Shown here in pieces: positions 8,953 through 17,761 of a stretch of DNA of 64,000 nucleotides. Each line of letters begins with the position of its first letter. Position 1 is the first letter of the stretch. The notes beneath the pieces were generated by a model. That model was not told where the DNA came from, did not search any database, and saw nothing but the letters and a program-made list of their open reading frames with translations. This DNA is from Anaerolineae bacterium (lineage in GTDB: Bacteria > Chloroflexota > Anaerolineae > Aggregatilineales > UBA2796). A program made the translations under genes and the position numbers. The DNA lies in contig JANWYI010000006.1 in NCBI GenBank assembly GCA_025055255.1, forward strand, positions 3,361 to 67,360. Direction: 5' to 3'.

Positions 8953-10164
8953 ATGGCTACCACACACACTCTGACTGAACTTGCTGCTGCGATCAAGCCA
9001 CGCGTCGCTGCTCAGCGCGAGGCGATCATTCAGTTCTTGCGCGATCTGTGCGCTATACCTAGCTACGATAGCCAGATCAAGGCTGTTGGTGAGCGCGCTG
9101 CAGCTGAGATGCAAGCGCTTGGCTTTGATCAAGTTTTCTTTGACCGCATGGGCAATATCGTGGGACGAATTGGGAATGGCGAGCGCAAACTGCTCTACGA
9201 TAGCCACATTGACACGGTCGGCGTCGGCGACCCAAGCGCTTGGGACTGGGATCCGTTCAAAGGCAAGATTGAAGATGGCATCTTGTATGCGCGCGGCGCC
9301 TGCGACGAAAAAGGTAGCACGCCGGGCATGATCTACGGCTTGGCGCTGGCACGCGACCTGGGTCTGCTGGAAGGCTACACGGCGTACTACTTCGGCAACA
9401 TGGAAGAGTGGTGCGACGGCATTGCACCGCACGCTCTGGTCGAGGTCGAAGGCATTCGTCCTGACTTTGTGGTGATTGGCGAGCCAACGCGTATGCAAGT
9501 CTATCGCGGGCATAAAGGGCGCGTTGAAATGCGGATCGTTGCCAAAGGTCGGAGCGCACACGCCGCCAGTAACCATCTGGGCGATAACGCGATTTATAAG
9601 CTCTTGCCGATCATTGAGCGCATCAGCCAGATGGAGCCTGAGCTTGGCGACGATCCGTTTCTAGGACACGGCAAAATCACAGTCAGCGACATGAAGGTCA
9701 GCACAGCTTCAATCAACGCCGTGCCTGATGAGGCAATCATTTACATTGATCGGCGCATGACCTTCGGCGAGACGCCTGAGCAGGTCTTAGCGCAGCTGCG
9801 CGCTGTAGTCGGCGAGCGTCCTGATATCACGCTAGAGCTGTTGCACTACGCTGAGCCAAGCTACACAGGCTTCGTCTTCCCTGTGGAGAAAATTTTCCCG
9901 TCATGGGCGCTTGACGAGGCACATCCGCTTGTGCAAGCTGGGCAGAAGACGCTCATGGCTCTGAACGGTAGCGCGCCGCCAACAGGCAAGTGGAACTTCA
10001 GCACGAACGGTACATACTGGATGGGCAAGGCAGGCATTCCGAGCATCGGTTTCGGTCCGGGCGATGAAATCCATGCACACACCACGCTCGATCAGGTGCG
10101 CCTTGACGACGTGGTAGATGCTACAGCTTTCTACGCGCTGTTGCCAGCGGCGCTCAAAGCATGA
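8953..10164 (+). CDS. M20 family metallohydrolase, YgeY-like
   Basis: A 403-residue di-zinc amidohydrolase of the M20/M28 clan, closest in motif to the YgeY group (annotated elsewhere as linked to selenium or purine catabolism). Metal-binding signatures are LYDSHIDTVGVGD, the DEKGS turn, the glutamate pair in GNMEEWCDG, and a late histidine in EIHAHTTLDQV. A lid/dimerisation domain lies in the middle (KGRVEMRIVAKGRSAHAASN). Such enzymes cleave peptide-like or N-acyl amino-acid bonds; the substrate is not evident. The ATG at 8953 is chosen over an in-frame ATG at 8881 because GGAAG precedes it and the homologous N-terminus begins here. No selenium genes lie nearby. It is followed by a strong intrinsic terminator. 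Confidence 0.92.
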   Translation: MATTHTLTELAAAIKPRVAAQREAIIQFLRDLCAIPSYDSQIKAVGERAAAEMQALGFDQVFFDRMGNIVGRIGNGERKLLYDSHIDTVGVGDPSAWDWDPFKGKIEDGILYARGACDEKGSTPGMIYGLALARDLGLLEGYTAYYFGNMEEWCDGIAPHALVEVEGIRPDFVVIGEPTRMQVYRGHKGRVEMRIVAKGRSAHAASNHLGDNAIYKLLPIIERISQMEPELGDDPFLGHGKITVSDMKVSTASINAVPDEAIIYIDRRMTFGETPEQVLAQLRAVVGERPDITLELLHYAEPSYTGFVFPVEKIFPSWALDEAHPLVQAGQKTLMALNGSAPPTGKWNFSTNGTYWMGKAGIPSIGFGPGDEIHAHTTLDQVRLDDVVDATAFYALLPAALKA

Positions 10165-10198
10165 CGCCGCGCTCTGCACCAGAATTTGCATTGAAGAT

Positions 10199-10227
10199 GG
10201 ACGGCGCCTTTCGGCGCTGTCCGTTTT
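10199..10227 (+). terminator. Intrinsic terminator after the M20 gene
   Basis: A 10-bp GC-rich stem (GGACGGCGCC with GGCGCTGTCC, one G-U pair) and a TTTC loop are followed by GTTTTC. It is placed 35 bases after the stop codon. Confidence 0.8.
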
Positions 10228-10304
10228 CGTTGAAGTCTTCTTTAAGAACGTGACCTGCCAGCAGATTGCTCCGTAAAAGCATACAGCTGAGGAGGTATAG
10301 TCCG

Positions 10305-11579
10305 ATGATTGAGCGTTACCTTGAGCAATTGAACAGCCCTAATGTCGCACAGCGCCGCGAGGCAATCCTTGCGCTGGGCAAGCTGCGCGATCCGCGCGCA
10401 TTACCGCACCTTGCACAACGCTACAAGATTGAGCCAGATGTTGAGCTGCGCGATCTCATCATCAAAGCAGGCAAGTACATCCAGCAAGCAGCGGCAGAAC
10501 GTCAGCCTGAGAGCCAAGTACCAACGCAGACACCATCTGCCGTGCCAATCACACCATCAAGTCCTGTGTCAGGACAGCAGACCTCAGTCCGTCCTGCGCA
10601 GTCATCCATTGACGACTTGCCCGATCCAGACCCTGAGCTTTTCGCGCCACTGCCAGGCGAGCGTCCCTCGCGCGCCGTTACTCCGTTGACGCAGCAGTCT
10701 AAACGCCTGCCAGAGCGAGCGCCAAAGCCTGTATCCGAACCTCAGCCTGTCAAAAAGCCTGTGACAGAGCGTCAACGCACACGCGCCAAAGAGCATCTGC
10801 AGCGCGCTTACGGTTATCAAGCGAATGGCGACTCTGCCAGAGCAACGATTATGTTAGCGCGCGCGCTGCGCACTGATCCTGAACTGAAGTACCAGCCGGG
10901 CGTACAAGGCTTAGCCATGAGTTTGGTCGGCAGTGATGGCAGGAACGCCACTGAGCTTGTCTTAGAAGCAGCGCAGCAGCTCAAGGTCAAGGCGCCGATG
11001 TTCGACCAAGAGCTGATTGACGTTGTGTTAGCGGCGATTGGGCTGTTCGTGATGATCGTCGTTTTTAGCGTCGCCACTTTCTATGGGACGAGCATCCTCG
11101 GTCTCAGGATTGCCTCGATGTTCTTCGGCGAGACTTTTGATCCTGTGAGTATTCAGCGTGAGTTGGCTGCTTACACGCTGCAGACCCTCTTGCCAGAGAC
11201 AGCGCGCAACACCTCTGTGACGTTGCTTGGCACGGTCTTCAACTTGATGATTGTTTACTGGGTCGGCACATGGATGGGCGGCTCTGGCTCAGTGGTGCGC
11301 TACCTAAAGGTCATGCTGAGCCTGTATATTGTTTTTTACCTGCTGCTTTCTATTAGTTTAGGCTTAATGGTCTTCGGCGTCTTCAATCTGTCTACGGCGG
11401 AAGACCTGATTCCTGTTGGCTTGCTCTCACTAGTCGGCTCAGTGCTGGCTTTTATTGTCGGGCAAGTTTATCTAACTAGCCGTGTCCAAGAGTTCAGCTT
11501 TGTCCATGCCGCTGTCAGTGTGATCGCAGGCGGTCTCGTGGCAGGCTTCATAATCAACTTGTTGAGCTTGCCATTTTAG
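10305..11579 (+). CDS. HEAT-repeat protein with multi-pass (Yip1-like) membrane domain
   Basis: A 424-residue protein in three parts. Residues 1-65 form a HEAT-like helical repeat (NVAQRREAILALGKLRDPRALPHL). Residues 65-170 are a Pro/Gln/Ser-rich linker. A TPR-like helical stretch (about 170-235) precedes five hydrophobic segments from about residue 245 to the end, resembling a Yip1-type membrane domain. The start is secure: GAGGAGGTA (10289-10297) sits eight bases before the ATG at 10305. The soluble repeats probably bind a partner on the cytoplasmic side, but nothing identifies it. The gene is monocistronic and lies between a terminator and the convergent uma2 gene. Confidence 0.8.
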   Translation: MIERYLEQLNSPNVAQRREAILALGKLRDPRALPHLAQRYKIEPDVELRDLIIKAGKYIQQAAAERQPESQVPTQTPSAVPITPSSPVSGQQTSVRPAQSSIDDLPDPDPELFAPLPGERPSRAVTPLTQQSKRLPERAPKPVSEPQPVKKPVTERQRTRAKEHLQRAYGYQANGDSARATIMLARALRTDPELKYQPGVQGLAMSLVGSDGRNATELVLEAAQQLKVKAPMFDQELIDVVLAAIGLFVMIVVFSVATFYGTSILGLRIASMFFGETFDPVSIQRELAAYTLQTLLPETARNTSVTLLGTVFNLMIVYWVGTWMGGSGSVVRYLKVMLSLYIVFYLLLSISLGLMVFGVFNLSTAEDLIPVGLLSLVGSVLAFIVGQVYLTSRVQEFSFVHAAVSVIAGGLVAGFIINLLSLPF

Positions 11580-11585
11580 ACGTGC

Positions 11586-12188
11586 TTAGCGCTGCTCAGC
11601 TGTGTCAGACGCTGAAGCAGGCGGCAAGTTACGGAACAGCTCTGCCAAGCTCAGACGGAAGCCGCTCAGCACGTCGCCGCCTTCCAAAACGCCGTCTGCT
11701 TCAATCGGCTGCAAGTTTAAGCTGCCGTCATGTGCCAGACGGCAAGCGTCAGCTGCTTTTTCTGCAGGATAGATCAGCCAGACGAGCGCTGTGCCTGCCT
11801 TCAGGTAGCGCAATGCCTTGCGCTGTGCCTGTCTGACCGAGTCTGTTGGCGAGAGCACCTCGACTGCCACGTCAGGCGCAAAAGGAAAGTAGCGCAACGG
11901 CATAACGCTCAACCGCGCCTTGCTGATGAAAGCGACATTAGGCACGTAGACCGTGTGCGCGTCAAGCGCAAAAGTGCCATCAGCGCCTGTCACATAGCCG
12001 AGATCGCGCGCCTTGACAAACGTCATCAAAGCCCAAGCGAACTCAGCGGCGACTAGCGATGACAAGGCACTTGTCGGCGACACCAGGACGATCTCTCCAT
12101 CATGCAGCTCAAAGTCCTGCTCGGCATACTGTTGGCGCAACACTTCGAGATTGTCAGCCGTGTAGCGCAGCTGCGCTTGCACGCTCAT
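11586..12188 (-). CDS. Uma2 family endonuclease-like protein (DUF820)
   Basis: A 200-residue protein of the Uma2/DUF820 family, which has a PD-(D/E)XK nuclease-like fold and is expanded in cyanobacteria and Chloroflexota. Typical features are the N-terminal FELHDGEIVLVSPTS, the acidic residue in YVPNVAFIS, PDVAVEVLSPTDS with its D and E, and QRKALRYLKAGTALVWLIYP with the lysine. The putative active site is therefore intact. The biological role of the family is not settled. The ATG lies three bases after the gatB stop with AAGGACAG as ribosome site, so it is translationally coupled to gatB. Confidence 0.9.
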   Translation of the reverse strand: MSVQAQLRYTADNLEVLRQQYAEQDFELHDGEIVLVSPTSALSSLVAAEFAWALMTFVKARDLGYVTGADGTFALDAHTVYVPNVAFISKARLSVMPLRYFPFAPDVAVEVLSPTDSVRQAQRKALRYLKAGTALVWLIYPAEKAADACRLAHDGSLNLQPIEADGVLEGGDVLSGFRLSLAELFRNLPPASASDTAEQR

Positions 12189-12191
12189 GAG

Positions 12192-13649
12192 TCACTGTCC
12201 TTGACAACGCCTTCTCAAGTGTTCGGTCAAGAGCGCGTTAGTCAGCTCAGCAGGAAACTTGCCGCGTCCTTCGCGCATGACCTGCCCGATTAAAAATTTC
12301 AACACTTTTTCTTCGCCATTGCAGAAGCGCGTTACCTCAGCAGCGTTAGCCTCTAGCACTCTGAGAATTGCCGCTTCGATCAGCGATGTGTCTTGCGTCT
12401 GCTCTAAGCCTAGCTGCTGGACAAGCTCAGCAGGCACGCCACCGCGCTCAAACAGCACGTCCAGCACTTTTTTAGCAGCGTTATTGTTGATCGTACCGCG
12501 ATCTACTAGCGCAATCAGCTCAGCAAGCGCTACAGGCGTGACGCGCGTCTCGGCAATGCTCTCACTCGGCAAAGCTGCTTTATTCATGCGCGCAAACAGC
12601 TCATTGATGACCCAGATAGCTGCTTTTTTTGGCTCTGCGCCGCTAGTGACCACTGCCTCGAAGTAGTCGGCAACGGCGCGATCGGCGACCAAGACAGATG
12701 CCTCGTAAGCGCTCAGACCGAGTTCCATCAAGCGATTGCGCTTGGCATCGGGCAACTCAGGCAGGCTGCGCCGAATTTCCTCGATCCATTCACGGCTGAT
12801 GACCAGTGGCGGCAAGTCTGGCTCTGGGAAGTAGCGATAATCGTGCGCCGACTCTTTCTCACGTTGCATCACGAGCGTGCCGCGCGTCTCGTCCCAGCCG
12901 AGCGTCGCCTGAGTGACTGTGCCGCCGCTCTCATAAATCTTGATTTGACGCTCAATCTCAACGGCACAAGCGCGCGCCAGACTGCGAATGCTGTTCAGGT
13001 TTTTGACCTCTGTGCGCGTGCGCAGCTCGTTACTGCCCACAGGACGCACGCTGATGTTCGGCTCCATGCGCAGCACACCTTTGGACATATCGCCGCTATT
13101 GACGCCCAAGTATTGCAGAATGGCGCGCAATTTGCGTCCGTACGCCTCAGCTTCTTCAGCGCTGCGGATGTCAGGCTCAGTTACAATTTCCAAGAGCGGC
13201 ACGCCTGAGCGATTGAAGTCAATCAAGCTGCTTCCGCCGACGTGAATTGACTTGCCAGTGTCTTCCTCTAGGTGTGCGCGCCGAATGCCGATGCGCTTTG
13301 TCCTGCCGTCAGGCAAATCGATCTCAAGCCAGCCATTGACGGCTAACGGCAGCTCGTATTGGCTGATCTGGTAGCCTTTGGGCAGGTCAGGATAGAAGTA
13401 GCTCTTACGCGCGAAGACGTTGGTCTCTGCAATTCGGCAATTAAGCGCCAAGCCGACGCGAATGGCGAACTCAACGGCGCGGCGATTGATCACAGGCAGG
13501 ACGCCAGGCATTCCTAGGCAAATCGGACAGACGACTGTATTCGGATCAGCCGTTGTGCTATCCACAACAGCGCAGCCACAGAACATTTTGCTCTCAGTCA
13601 GCAACTCGGCATGGACTTCCAAGCCGATCACAGCTTCATAGGCAGTCAT
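12192..13649 (-). CDS. gatB: Asp/Glu-tRNA amidotransferase subunit B
   Basis: A 485-residue GatB, the kinase-like subunit of the GatCAB complex that converts Glu-tRNA(Gln) or Asp-tRNA(Asn) to the amide forms. The start block is [21 protein letters not shown]. The CGC/CPICLG pair of cysteine motifs (about residues 25-45) is present, as is [12 protein letters not shown]. The C-terminal YqeY-like tail ends [15 protein letters not shown]. An ATG four codons earlier (13661) directly abuts the upstream stop but lacks a ribosome site. The ATG at 13649 has AGGT close by and gives the family N-terminus. gatA and gatC are not in this window. It lies between a CpaE-like ATPase gene and uma2 in one minus-strand run. 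Confidence 0.96.
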   Translation of the reverse strand: MTAYEAVIGLEVHAELLTESKMFCGCAVVDSTTADPNTVVCPICLGMPGVLPVINRRAVEFAIRVGLALNCRIAETNVFARKSYFYPDLPKGYQISQYELPLAVNGWLEIDLPDGRTKRIGIRRAHLEEDTGKSIHVGGSSLIDFNRSGVPLLEIVTEPDIRSAEEAEAYGRKLRAILQYLGVNSGDMSKGVLRMEPNISVRPVGSNELRTRTEVKNLNSIRSLARACAVEIERQIKIYESGGTVTQATLGWDETRGTLVMQREKESAHDYRYFPEPDLPPLVISREWIEEIRRSLPELPDAKRNRLMELGLSAYEASVLVADRAVADYFEAVVTSGAEPKKAAIWVINELFARMNKAALPSESIAETRVTPVALAELIALVDRGTINNNAAKKVLDVLFERGGVPAELVQQLGLEQTQDTSLIEAAILRVLEANAAEVTRFCNGEEKVLKFLIGQVMREGRGKFPAELTNALLTEHLRRRCQGQ

Positions 13650-13661
13650 GGTACCTACCAT

Positions 13662-14813
13662 TCACAAATTTGCACTTAGCACGCTGTTACGCGCCATGAG
13701 CTCTTCTGCTAACTTTGCCATTTGCGTTGCCACGATTGAAGTCGGCTGTAGCAGCACAATCGGTGTGCCTACCTCAGCTGCTTGCGCGGCTAACTCAGGC
13801 GCAGGCGTCACAAGGGCAAGAATTTCATGTCCAAGCGTGCGTTCCACCTCTTGCCAAGAGACGTGCGTCTGCGAAGGCGTGCGGTTGACCACAACTACGC
13901 CAATGCGCCCACGTCCTAAGCCCAGACCTTCTAACTCGCCCAGCAACTCGCGCGTCATCTGGAGCGCAATGCGGCTCGGTTCGGTCACTAGCACAACTTG
14001 ATCTACCTCGCGCACAAGGCGCGCAGTCAGGCGCGTTAGTCCGCTGCCCAAATCTACGACAATGTGACGTGCTAGACTGCGCAGGCTTTTCAGCGTTGCC
14101 ACGACCGAGTCGACGTTGACGTTGAGCAAGCTATCCTTCGGACGTGCTGAGCTGAGCAAGAGCTTCAAGCCGCTGGCATGTGCAGTCAGCTCTGCTTCAA
14201 CGGCACGTGGCATGATCTCTGTAGGCGCTCGTCCGAGCAAGTTCATCATGCCAGCAGCGCGCGGCGCATTCAGCACCAAACCTAGGCTGCCTTGCCCAGG
14301 TCGGATGTCAGCAAGGATGCTGGCAGCTTTCTGTTGCATGGCTGCAGCAATGTTCGCCGCTAACGTCGTCGTGCCAACACCACCTTTTGCACCTAGCAAG
14401 GCAATGATCGAGCCACCTTCAGCAGCTGTGCGCCGCTGCGCCGCGCTGCGCAGCAAGAGCGCCTTGACGCGCGAGGCGAGTTCAGCAGGATGTGTCGGCT
14501 TGGCAAGGTAGTCGTCGGCGCCAGCCTCAAAGCCTTGAACTTTGTCGTCAATCAATGTTTTGGCAGTGAACATGATGATGGGAATCGGCTGTGTGACGGG
14601 ATTGGCGCGCAGCCGACGGCAAATCTCATAGCCGTCTACGTCGGGCATCATAATATCAAGGATGATCAGGTCAGGGCGATCAGCCGCTGCACGGGCGAGA
14701 GCCTGCGCGCCATTGCTGGCTGCTATGACATCGTAACCTTGCCGCTGCAGCATCAAGCCGATCAGCTTCAGGCTGTCAAGATCGTCATCAACAATTAAGA
14801 TTTTCTCAGCCAT
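13662..14813 (-). CDS. Receiver domain fused to CpaE/MinD-like ATPase
   Basis: A 383-residue fusion. Residues 1-120 form an intact CheY-like receiver: DDD near residue 10, phospho-Asp in LIILDIMMPDVDG, Lys in DDYLAKPTHP. Residues 135-383 form a deviant-Walker-A ATPase with GAKGGVGTTTLAANIA and Walker-B-like HIVVDLGSG. CpaE proteins have a receiver-like domain plus this ATPase and position Flp/Tad pili at the cell pole. In most CpaE the receiver is degenerate, while here its acidic residues are present. No tad pilus genes lie nearby, so a pilus role is not shown. Its TGA stop is immediately adjacent to an ATG in the gatB frame. An alternative is a general ParA/MinD-type localisation factor under phosphorylation control. 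Confidence 0.88.
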   Translation of the reverse strand: MAEKILIVDDDLDSLKLIGLMLQRQGYDVIAASNGAQALARAAADRPDLIILDIMMPDVDGYEICRRLRANPVTQPIPIIMFTAKTLIDDKVQGFEAGADDYLAKPTHPAELASRVKALLLRSAAQRRTAAEGGSIIALLGAKGGVGTTTLAANIAAAMQQKAASILADIRPGQGSLGLVLNAPRAAGMMNLLGRAPTEIMPRAVEAELTAHASGLKLLLSSARPKDSLLNVNVDSVVATLKSLRSLARHIVVDLGSGLTRLTARLVREVDQVVLVTEPSRIALQMTRELLGELEGLGLGRGRIGVVVVNRTPSQTHVSWQEVERTLGHEILALVTPAPELAAQAAEVGTPIVLLQPTSIVATQMAKLAEELMARNSVLSANL

Positions 14814-14931
14814 GCTCGATTTCCCTTACTGGTGCATTCTAACTTTGCAGTTTAGCATGAGGTACGCCTGTGTGCAATCCAGCACCACGAAAGGTACGTG
14901 AACATGTTGTAAAGGCAGTGTAAAGAGCGCG

Positions 14932-16026
14932 TTAGAGTCCTTGAGCGCCTTGTATGAGCGATGCAAAGGCGTCATCGTAAGCCGTGATCACATTGCGCCA
15001 ATCAAATTGGACAATGTAGGCGCGCAACGCCTCAGGCGCTGGCGTGTGTAGCGTCCGCAGCAGCGCCGCGACCAGCTCACCTTCGTTGTATAGGCACAGG
15101 TCATGATAAGCACTGGGCAGCAGCGCAGGATAGTTCAGGCGACGCGGCATGATTGGCAAAGCGCCGCAGTAGATTGCCTCTACCATGCTCACACCGAAAA
15201 AGTCTTGGTTTGCGCAGCTGACAGCGTGCGTTGCTTGCCAGAGTAGGCGTGCGTAGTCCTCGAAGCGTTCAGCGTAGCCATAGTGCAGCAAACGGTCGCC
15301 TAGTTTTTTGCGCAGTGGCGCAAAGACGCCCTCGCTGAAGCCAATTGGCTCACCAGCTAGGATAACGCGGAAATCCACGCCAAGTGCCAACAGTTTCTCC
15401 AGAGCGCGCGCGAACACTTCGGGCTGTTTGTCGTAGTCCCAGCGATGATTCCACAGCAGAACTGGCACGCTGTAGTCCTTCGGCACCGCGTGAGCGTCAT
15501 AAGCGGCGAAGTCAATGCCAACAGGCAAGACGTGCGCCTTTGCCGCAATCTGCTCAACAGTGTGTAGCTCGTTATGATCAGGATAGTGCTTGAGCAAGCG
15601 CGGCAACTCATCCAGAAAGTCGCGCTTGTGGAAATCGCTGTTGAAAAAGACAGCATCAGCGGCAAGCGCACTAGCATAATTGATGAACGCCAGCTTGAGG
15701 TCGTGCTTGATGCGCGTACTAGGTGGATAGGTTAGCTGATTCTCATGAAAATACACTGCACATGGCACGTGCGCCGTGCGGCGGCGCGTCAAGGCGAGGA
15801 AAACAGGTAAGTTGAGCATGTCTGAAGCGACGATCAAGTCAGGCGTGAAATCGCTCTGGTTAAAGAGGCGCGCTAGAGTCACAGCGCCGCCTTGCATCCG
15901 CCATTGCCAGTAGCTACCTTTCAAGGTGAGCGTGACAATCGTGTGTCTGCTGAAGCGTTGTAAGTCACGCAACCAGACCGCATGCGATCCTGTACTGTAA
16001 GGCTCTAGCAGCAGGATGTTTGCCAT
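14932..16026 (-). CDS. DUF3524 glycosyltransferase, tRNA-queuosine mannosyltransferase family
   Basis: A 364-residue GT4-type glycosyltransferase. The N-terminal domain (ILLLEPYSTGSHAVWLRDL, LKGSYWQWRMQGGA, VYFHENQLTYP) is DUF3524, the domain found in the human GTDC1 protein, recently identified as the tRNA-queuosine alpha-mannosyltransferase. The C-terminal nucleotide-sugar domain shows NHRWDYDKQPE and FFGVSMVEAIYCGALPI, with the donor-binding Glu. By homology it would mannosylate queuosine in tRNA-Asp, using an NDP-mannose donor in the cytoplasm. That activity is inferred from the family and no queuosine gene is nearby. The gene follows the CBM48-like gene on the same strand after 50 bases. 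The start is ATG at 16026, with only a weak ribosome site. Confidence 0.85.
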   Translation of the reverse strand: MANILLLEPYSTGSHAVWLRDLQRFSRHTIVTLTLKGSYWQWRMQGGAVTLARLFNQSDFTPDLIVASDMLNLPVFLALTRRRTAHVPCAVYFHENQLTYPPSTRIKHDLKLAFINYASALAADAVFFNSDFHKRDFLDELPRLLKHYPDHNELHTVEQIAAKAHVLPVGIDFAAYDAHAVPKDYSVPVLLWNHRWDYDKQPEVFARALEKLLALGVDFRVILAGEPIGFSEGVFAPLRKKLGDRLLHYGYAERFEDYARLLWQATHAVSCANQDFFGVSMVEAIYCGALPIMPRRLNYPALLPSAYHDLCLYNEGELVAALLRTLHTPAPEALRAYIVQFDWRNVITAYDDAFASLIQGAQGL

Positions 16027-16076
16027 TGTGGCAGACTGCGCCGCAGGGAATTGGCGCGGCGCAGCGCAAGAGAGGC

Positions 16077-16388
16077 TTACTCAGAAGGCGGATAGGTGGT
16101 CACAACTGAGTTATCGCCGCTGAACGGATTCGGCACATATTTGTCCGCGTTCCAGTCGTTATGCCACACTGTGCCGTTGACCAAATAGCGGTATTGAAAC
16201 TCACGATTGAGCGGCAAATCCATCACCAGTGTGAAGCGTCCGTCCTTCTTCTTCTCCATCGGATGAGACGTCTCATTCCAGTCATTGAAGTCGCCGACGA
16301 GGTGGACTGTCTCAGCACCGTCTGCAATGGCGCGCGGCGCCTCAAAGGTGACCTTGCACTTTGTTTTCAGGAAGCTCTTCTTGATCAT
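16077..16388 (-). CDS. Isoamylase early-set / CBM48-like glycogen-binding domain protein
   Basis: A 103-residue single-domain protein. The fold signature is that of the E-set/CBM48 module that binds alpha-glucans next to GH13 enzymes and in AMPK beta subunits: VHLVGDFNDWN, FQYRYLVNGTVWHNDW and PNPFSGDNSVV are all typical. It has no catalytic module, no signal peptide and no membrane segment, so it would act as a small cytoplasmic carbohydrate- or glycogen-associated protein. Free-standing versions are common in Chloroflexota and other thermophiles. It is divergent from nurA and upstream of the DUF3524 glycosyltransferase gene. There is no glycogen metabolism gene alongside. Confidence 0.9.
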   Translation of the reverse strand: MIKKSFLKTKCKVTFEAPRAIADGAETVHLVGDFNDWNETSHPMEKKKDGRFTLVMDLPLNREFQYRYLVNGTVWHNDWNADKYVPNPFSGDNSVVTTYPPSE

Positions 16389-16497
16389 CGCTTCGCAATC
16401 CTTCCTGCGTGAGCGTGTTCCCTACGTTCATTTTATCACATACGTGGCTATTCCTCATAGATGGAAATGCCGCAGTGCGCTCTACATGCCACATTCA

Positions 16498-16526
16498 TTG
16501 ACGCGCACGCCTGCCCGTGCTACACT
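16498..16526 (+). promoter_or_regulatory. Sigma-A promoter for nurA
   Basis: TTGACG (16498-16503) and TACACT (16521-16526) are separated by 17 bases, and the -10 is extended by TGC. The predicted transcript start is near 16533. This lies downstream of the in-frame ATG at 16486 and therefore supports the GTG at 16555 as the nurA start. Confidence 0.7.
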
Positions 16527-16554
16527 TCTTGCCCAGCTGAGGAGACTCTGGCGC

Positions 16555-17760
16555 GTGACACTGCAGTTTGAGAAGTTGGAAGACCAAATTGTCCAGCTCG
16601 GTCTGACTTTAGCAGAGCGCAGCCACTCTGCAGCTGAGGAACTGCGCGCTGCAGCAGACCTACTCAGCCAGTTGGACGATCTCGACGCCATTTGGGAACA
16701 AATTAAGATCGCCCGTCAAAACGATGCAGGCTTTCGCGGTGCCGCGCCGTTCGATGAACCGATCAATCAGCCGATTCCGTTGCCAGAGTTGCCGCCGCGC
16801 GCTACACTCTTTGCCGCAGACGGCTCGCAGATTTACCCTGATGTCCACGCGCCTATACCTTACTGGCTGACCAATATCGGCGTCTTCATCTACCATCACG
16901 GCACTGATGACTTGCCTGAGATGCTCAGCGAGCCGCAGTTGTTCTTCCGCGATGAAGACGTGCGCCTGTCTGATGGTCAGCTTTTGCCCAACAACGTGAT
17001 CAACGCGCGCCGCACGGTCTACGAAATGCAGTTCTTGGCGCGCGTCGTCACTGAGCGGCAAACCAGTGCGCCGCCATTAGTCGCCTTCTGTGACGGTCCG
17101 CTGCTGCACATGCCTTTCGGCAAAGAAATCCCTGATGCTAGGCAGCTTGAGGCAGATTATCACGAAGCCTTCGACTTTTTCATGGACGCAGGCGCCGCGT
17201 TGCTCGGCTATGTAGATCGTCCAACAAGCCGTTTCGTGCTGTACACGCTTTATTTGATGACCTTGACGCCTGAAGAGATCACAGTCGCCAATCTCGGCGC
17301 GCTGCGCTTAGACGGCATGACTGACGCCGATCTATACAAGCCACTTCTACCGCCTGGCGCGCGCTCTGGCATGATGGTGCAACAGAGTCCGCTCAATAAA
17401 GACTACAAGGATCGCTTCAGTCCTGCGCACGAGATTGTGTTCTTCTATTTGAACACGGCTGCGCACGGACAAGCGCCATATCTTGCGCGCGTCGAGATTC
17501 CGCAGTGGGTTGCGCGTGACAAGGCAATGGTGAATGCTGTCCACGCGCTTGTCTACGATCAGTGTCAGATTATAGACCGTTATCCGTATGTGCTTACGCG
17601 CGCTGATGAGATCGCTGTTGTGCAGCCGACGGATAAGCGCGCTCTGGATGAGCGAATTGCGATTGAGTTGCTGCGGCACAGTCAGCCAATTGAGACTTCT
17701 CAAAAGCTGAGCCTGAAGTGGACAGCGCGGCACGGCAGGCGTCAGCACGAGGGCGTGTGA
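16555..17760 (+). CDS. nurA: DNA double-strand-break repair nuclease NurA family
   Basis: A 401-residue NurA-family nuclease. NurA is a manganese-dependent 5'-3' nuclease of the RNase H-like fold, usually partnered with the HerA translocase in DNA-end resection. The core motif LFAADGSQIYPDVHA supplies a catalytic aspartate near residue 90, PLVAFCDGPLL supplies a second acidic site, and the last third carries IPQWVARD with another conserved acid. A helical region with heptad-like spacing precedes the nuclease domain (residues 5-60). The GTG start has GAGGAG ten bases upstream and lies after the predicted transcription start. A HAS-barrel gene follows after one base. No HerA ATPase is present here, which is unusual. 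Confidence 0.88.
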   Translation: MTLQFEKLEDQIVQLGLTLAERSHSAAEELRAAADLLSQLDDLDAIWEQIKIARQNDAGFRGAAPFDEPINQPIPLPELPPRATLFAADGSQIYPDVHAPIPYWLTNIGVFIYHHGTDDLPEMLSEPQLFFRDEDVRLSDGQLLPNNVINARRTVYEMQFLARVVTERQTSAPPLVAFCDGPLLHMPFGKEIPDARQLEADYHEAFDFFMDAGAALLGYVDRPTSRFVLYTLYLMTLTPEEITVANLGALRLDGMTDADLYKPLLPPGARSGMMVQQSPLNKDYKDRFSPAHEIVFFYLNTAAHGQAPYLARVEIPQWVARDKAMVNAVHALVYDQCQIIDRYPYVLTRADEIAVVQPTDKRALDERIAIELLRHSQPIETSQKLSLKWTARHGRRQHEGV

Positions 17761-17761
17761 T

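Noticed and set aside
8860-9576. A 238-codon antisense frame across the M20 hydrolase gene
   Set aside because: It lies wholly opposite a gene with intact active-site motifs and has no family resemblance, signal or ribosome site; it is a shadow frame.
16486-16488. ATG as the nurA start
   Set aside because: It lies upstream of a consensus -35/-10 pair, so it would not be transcribed from that promoter; the GTG at 16555 has a ribosome site.
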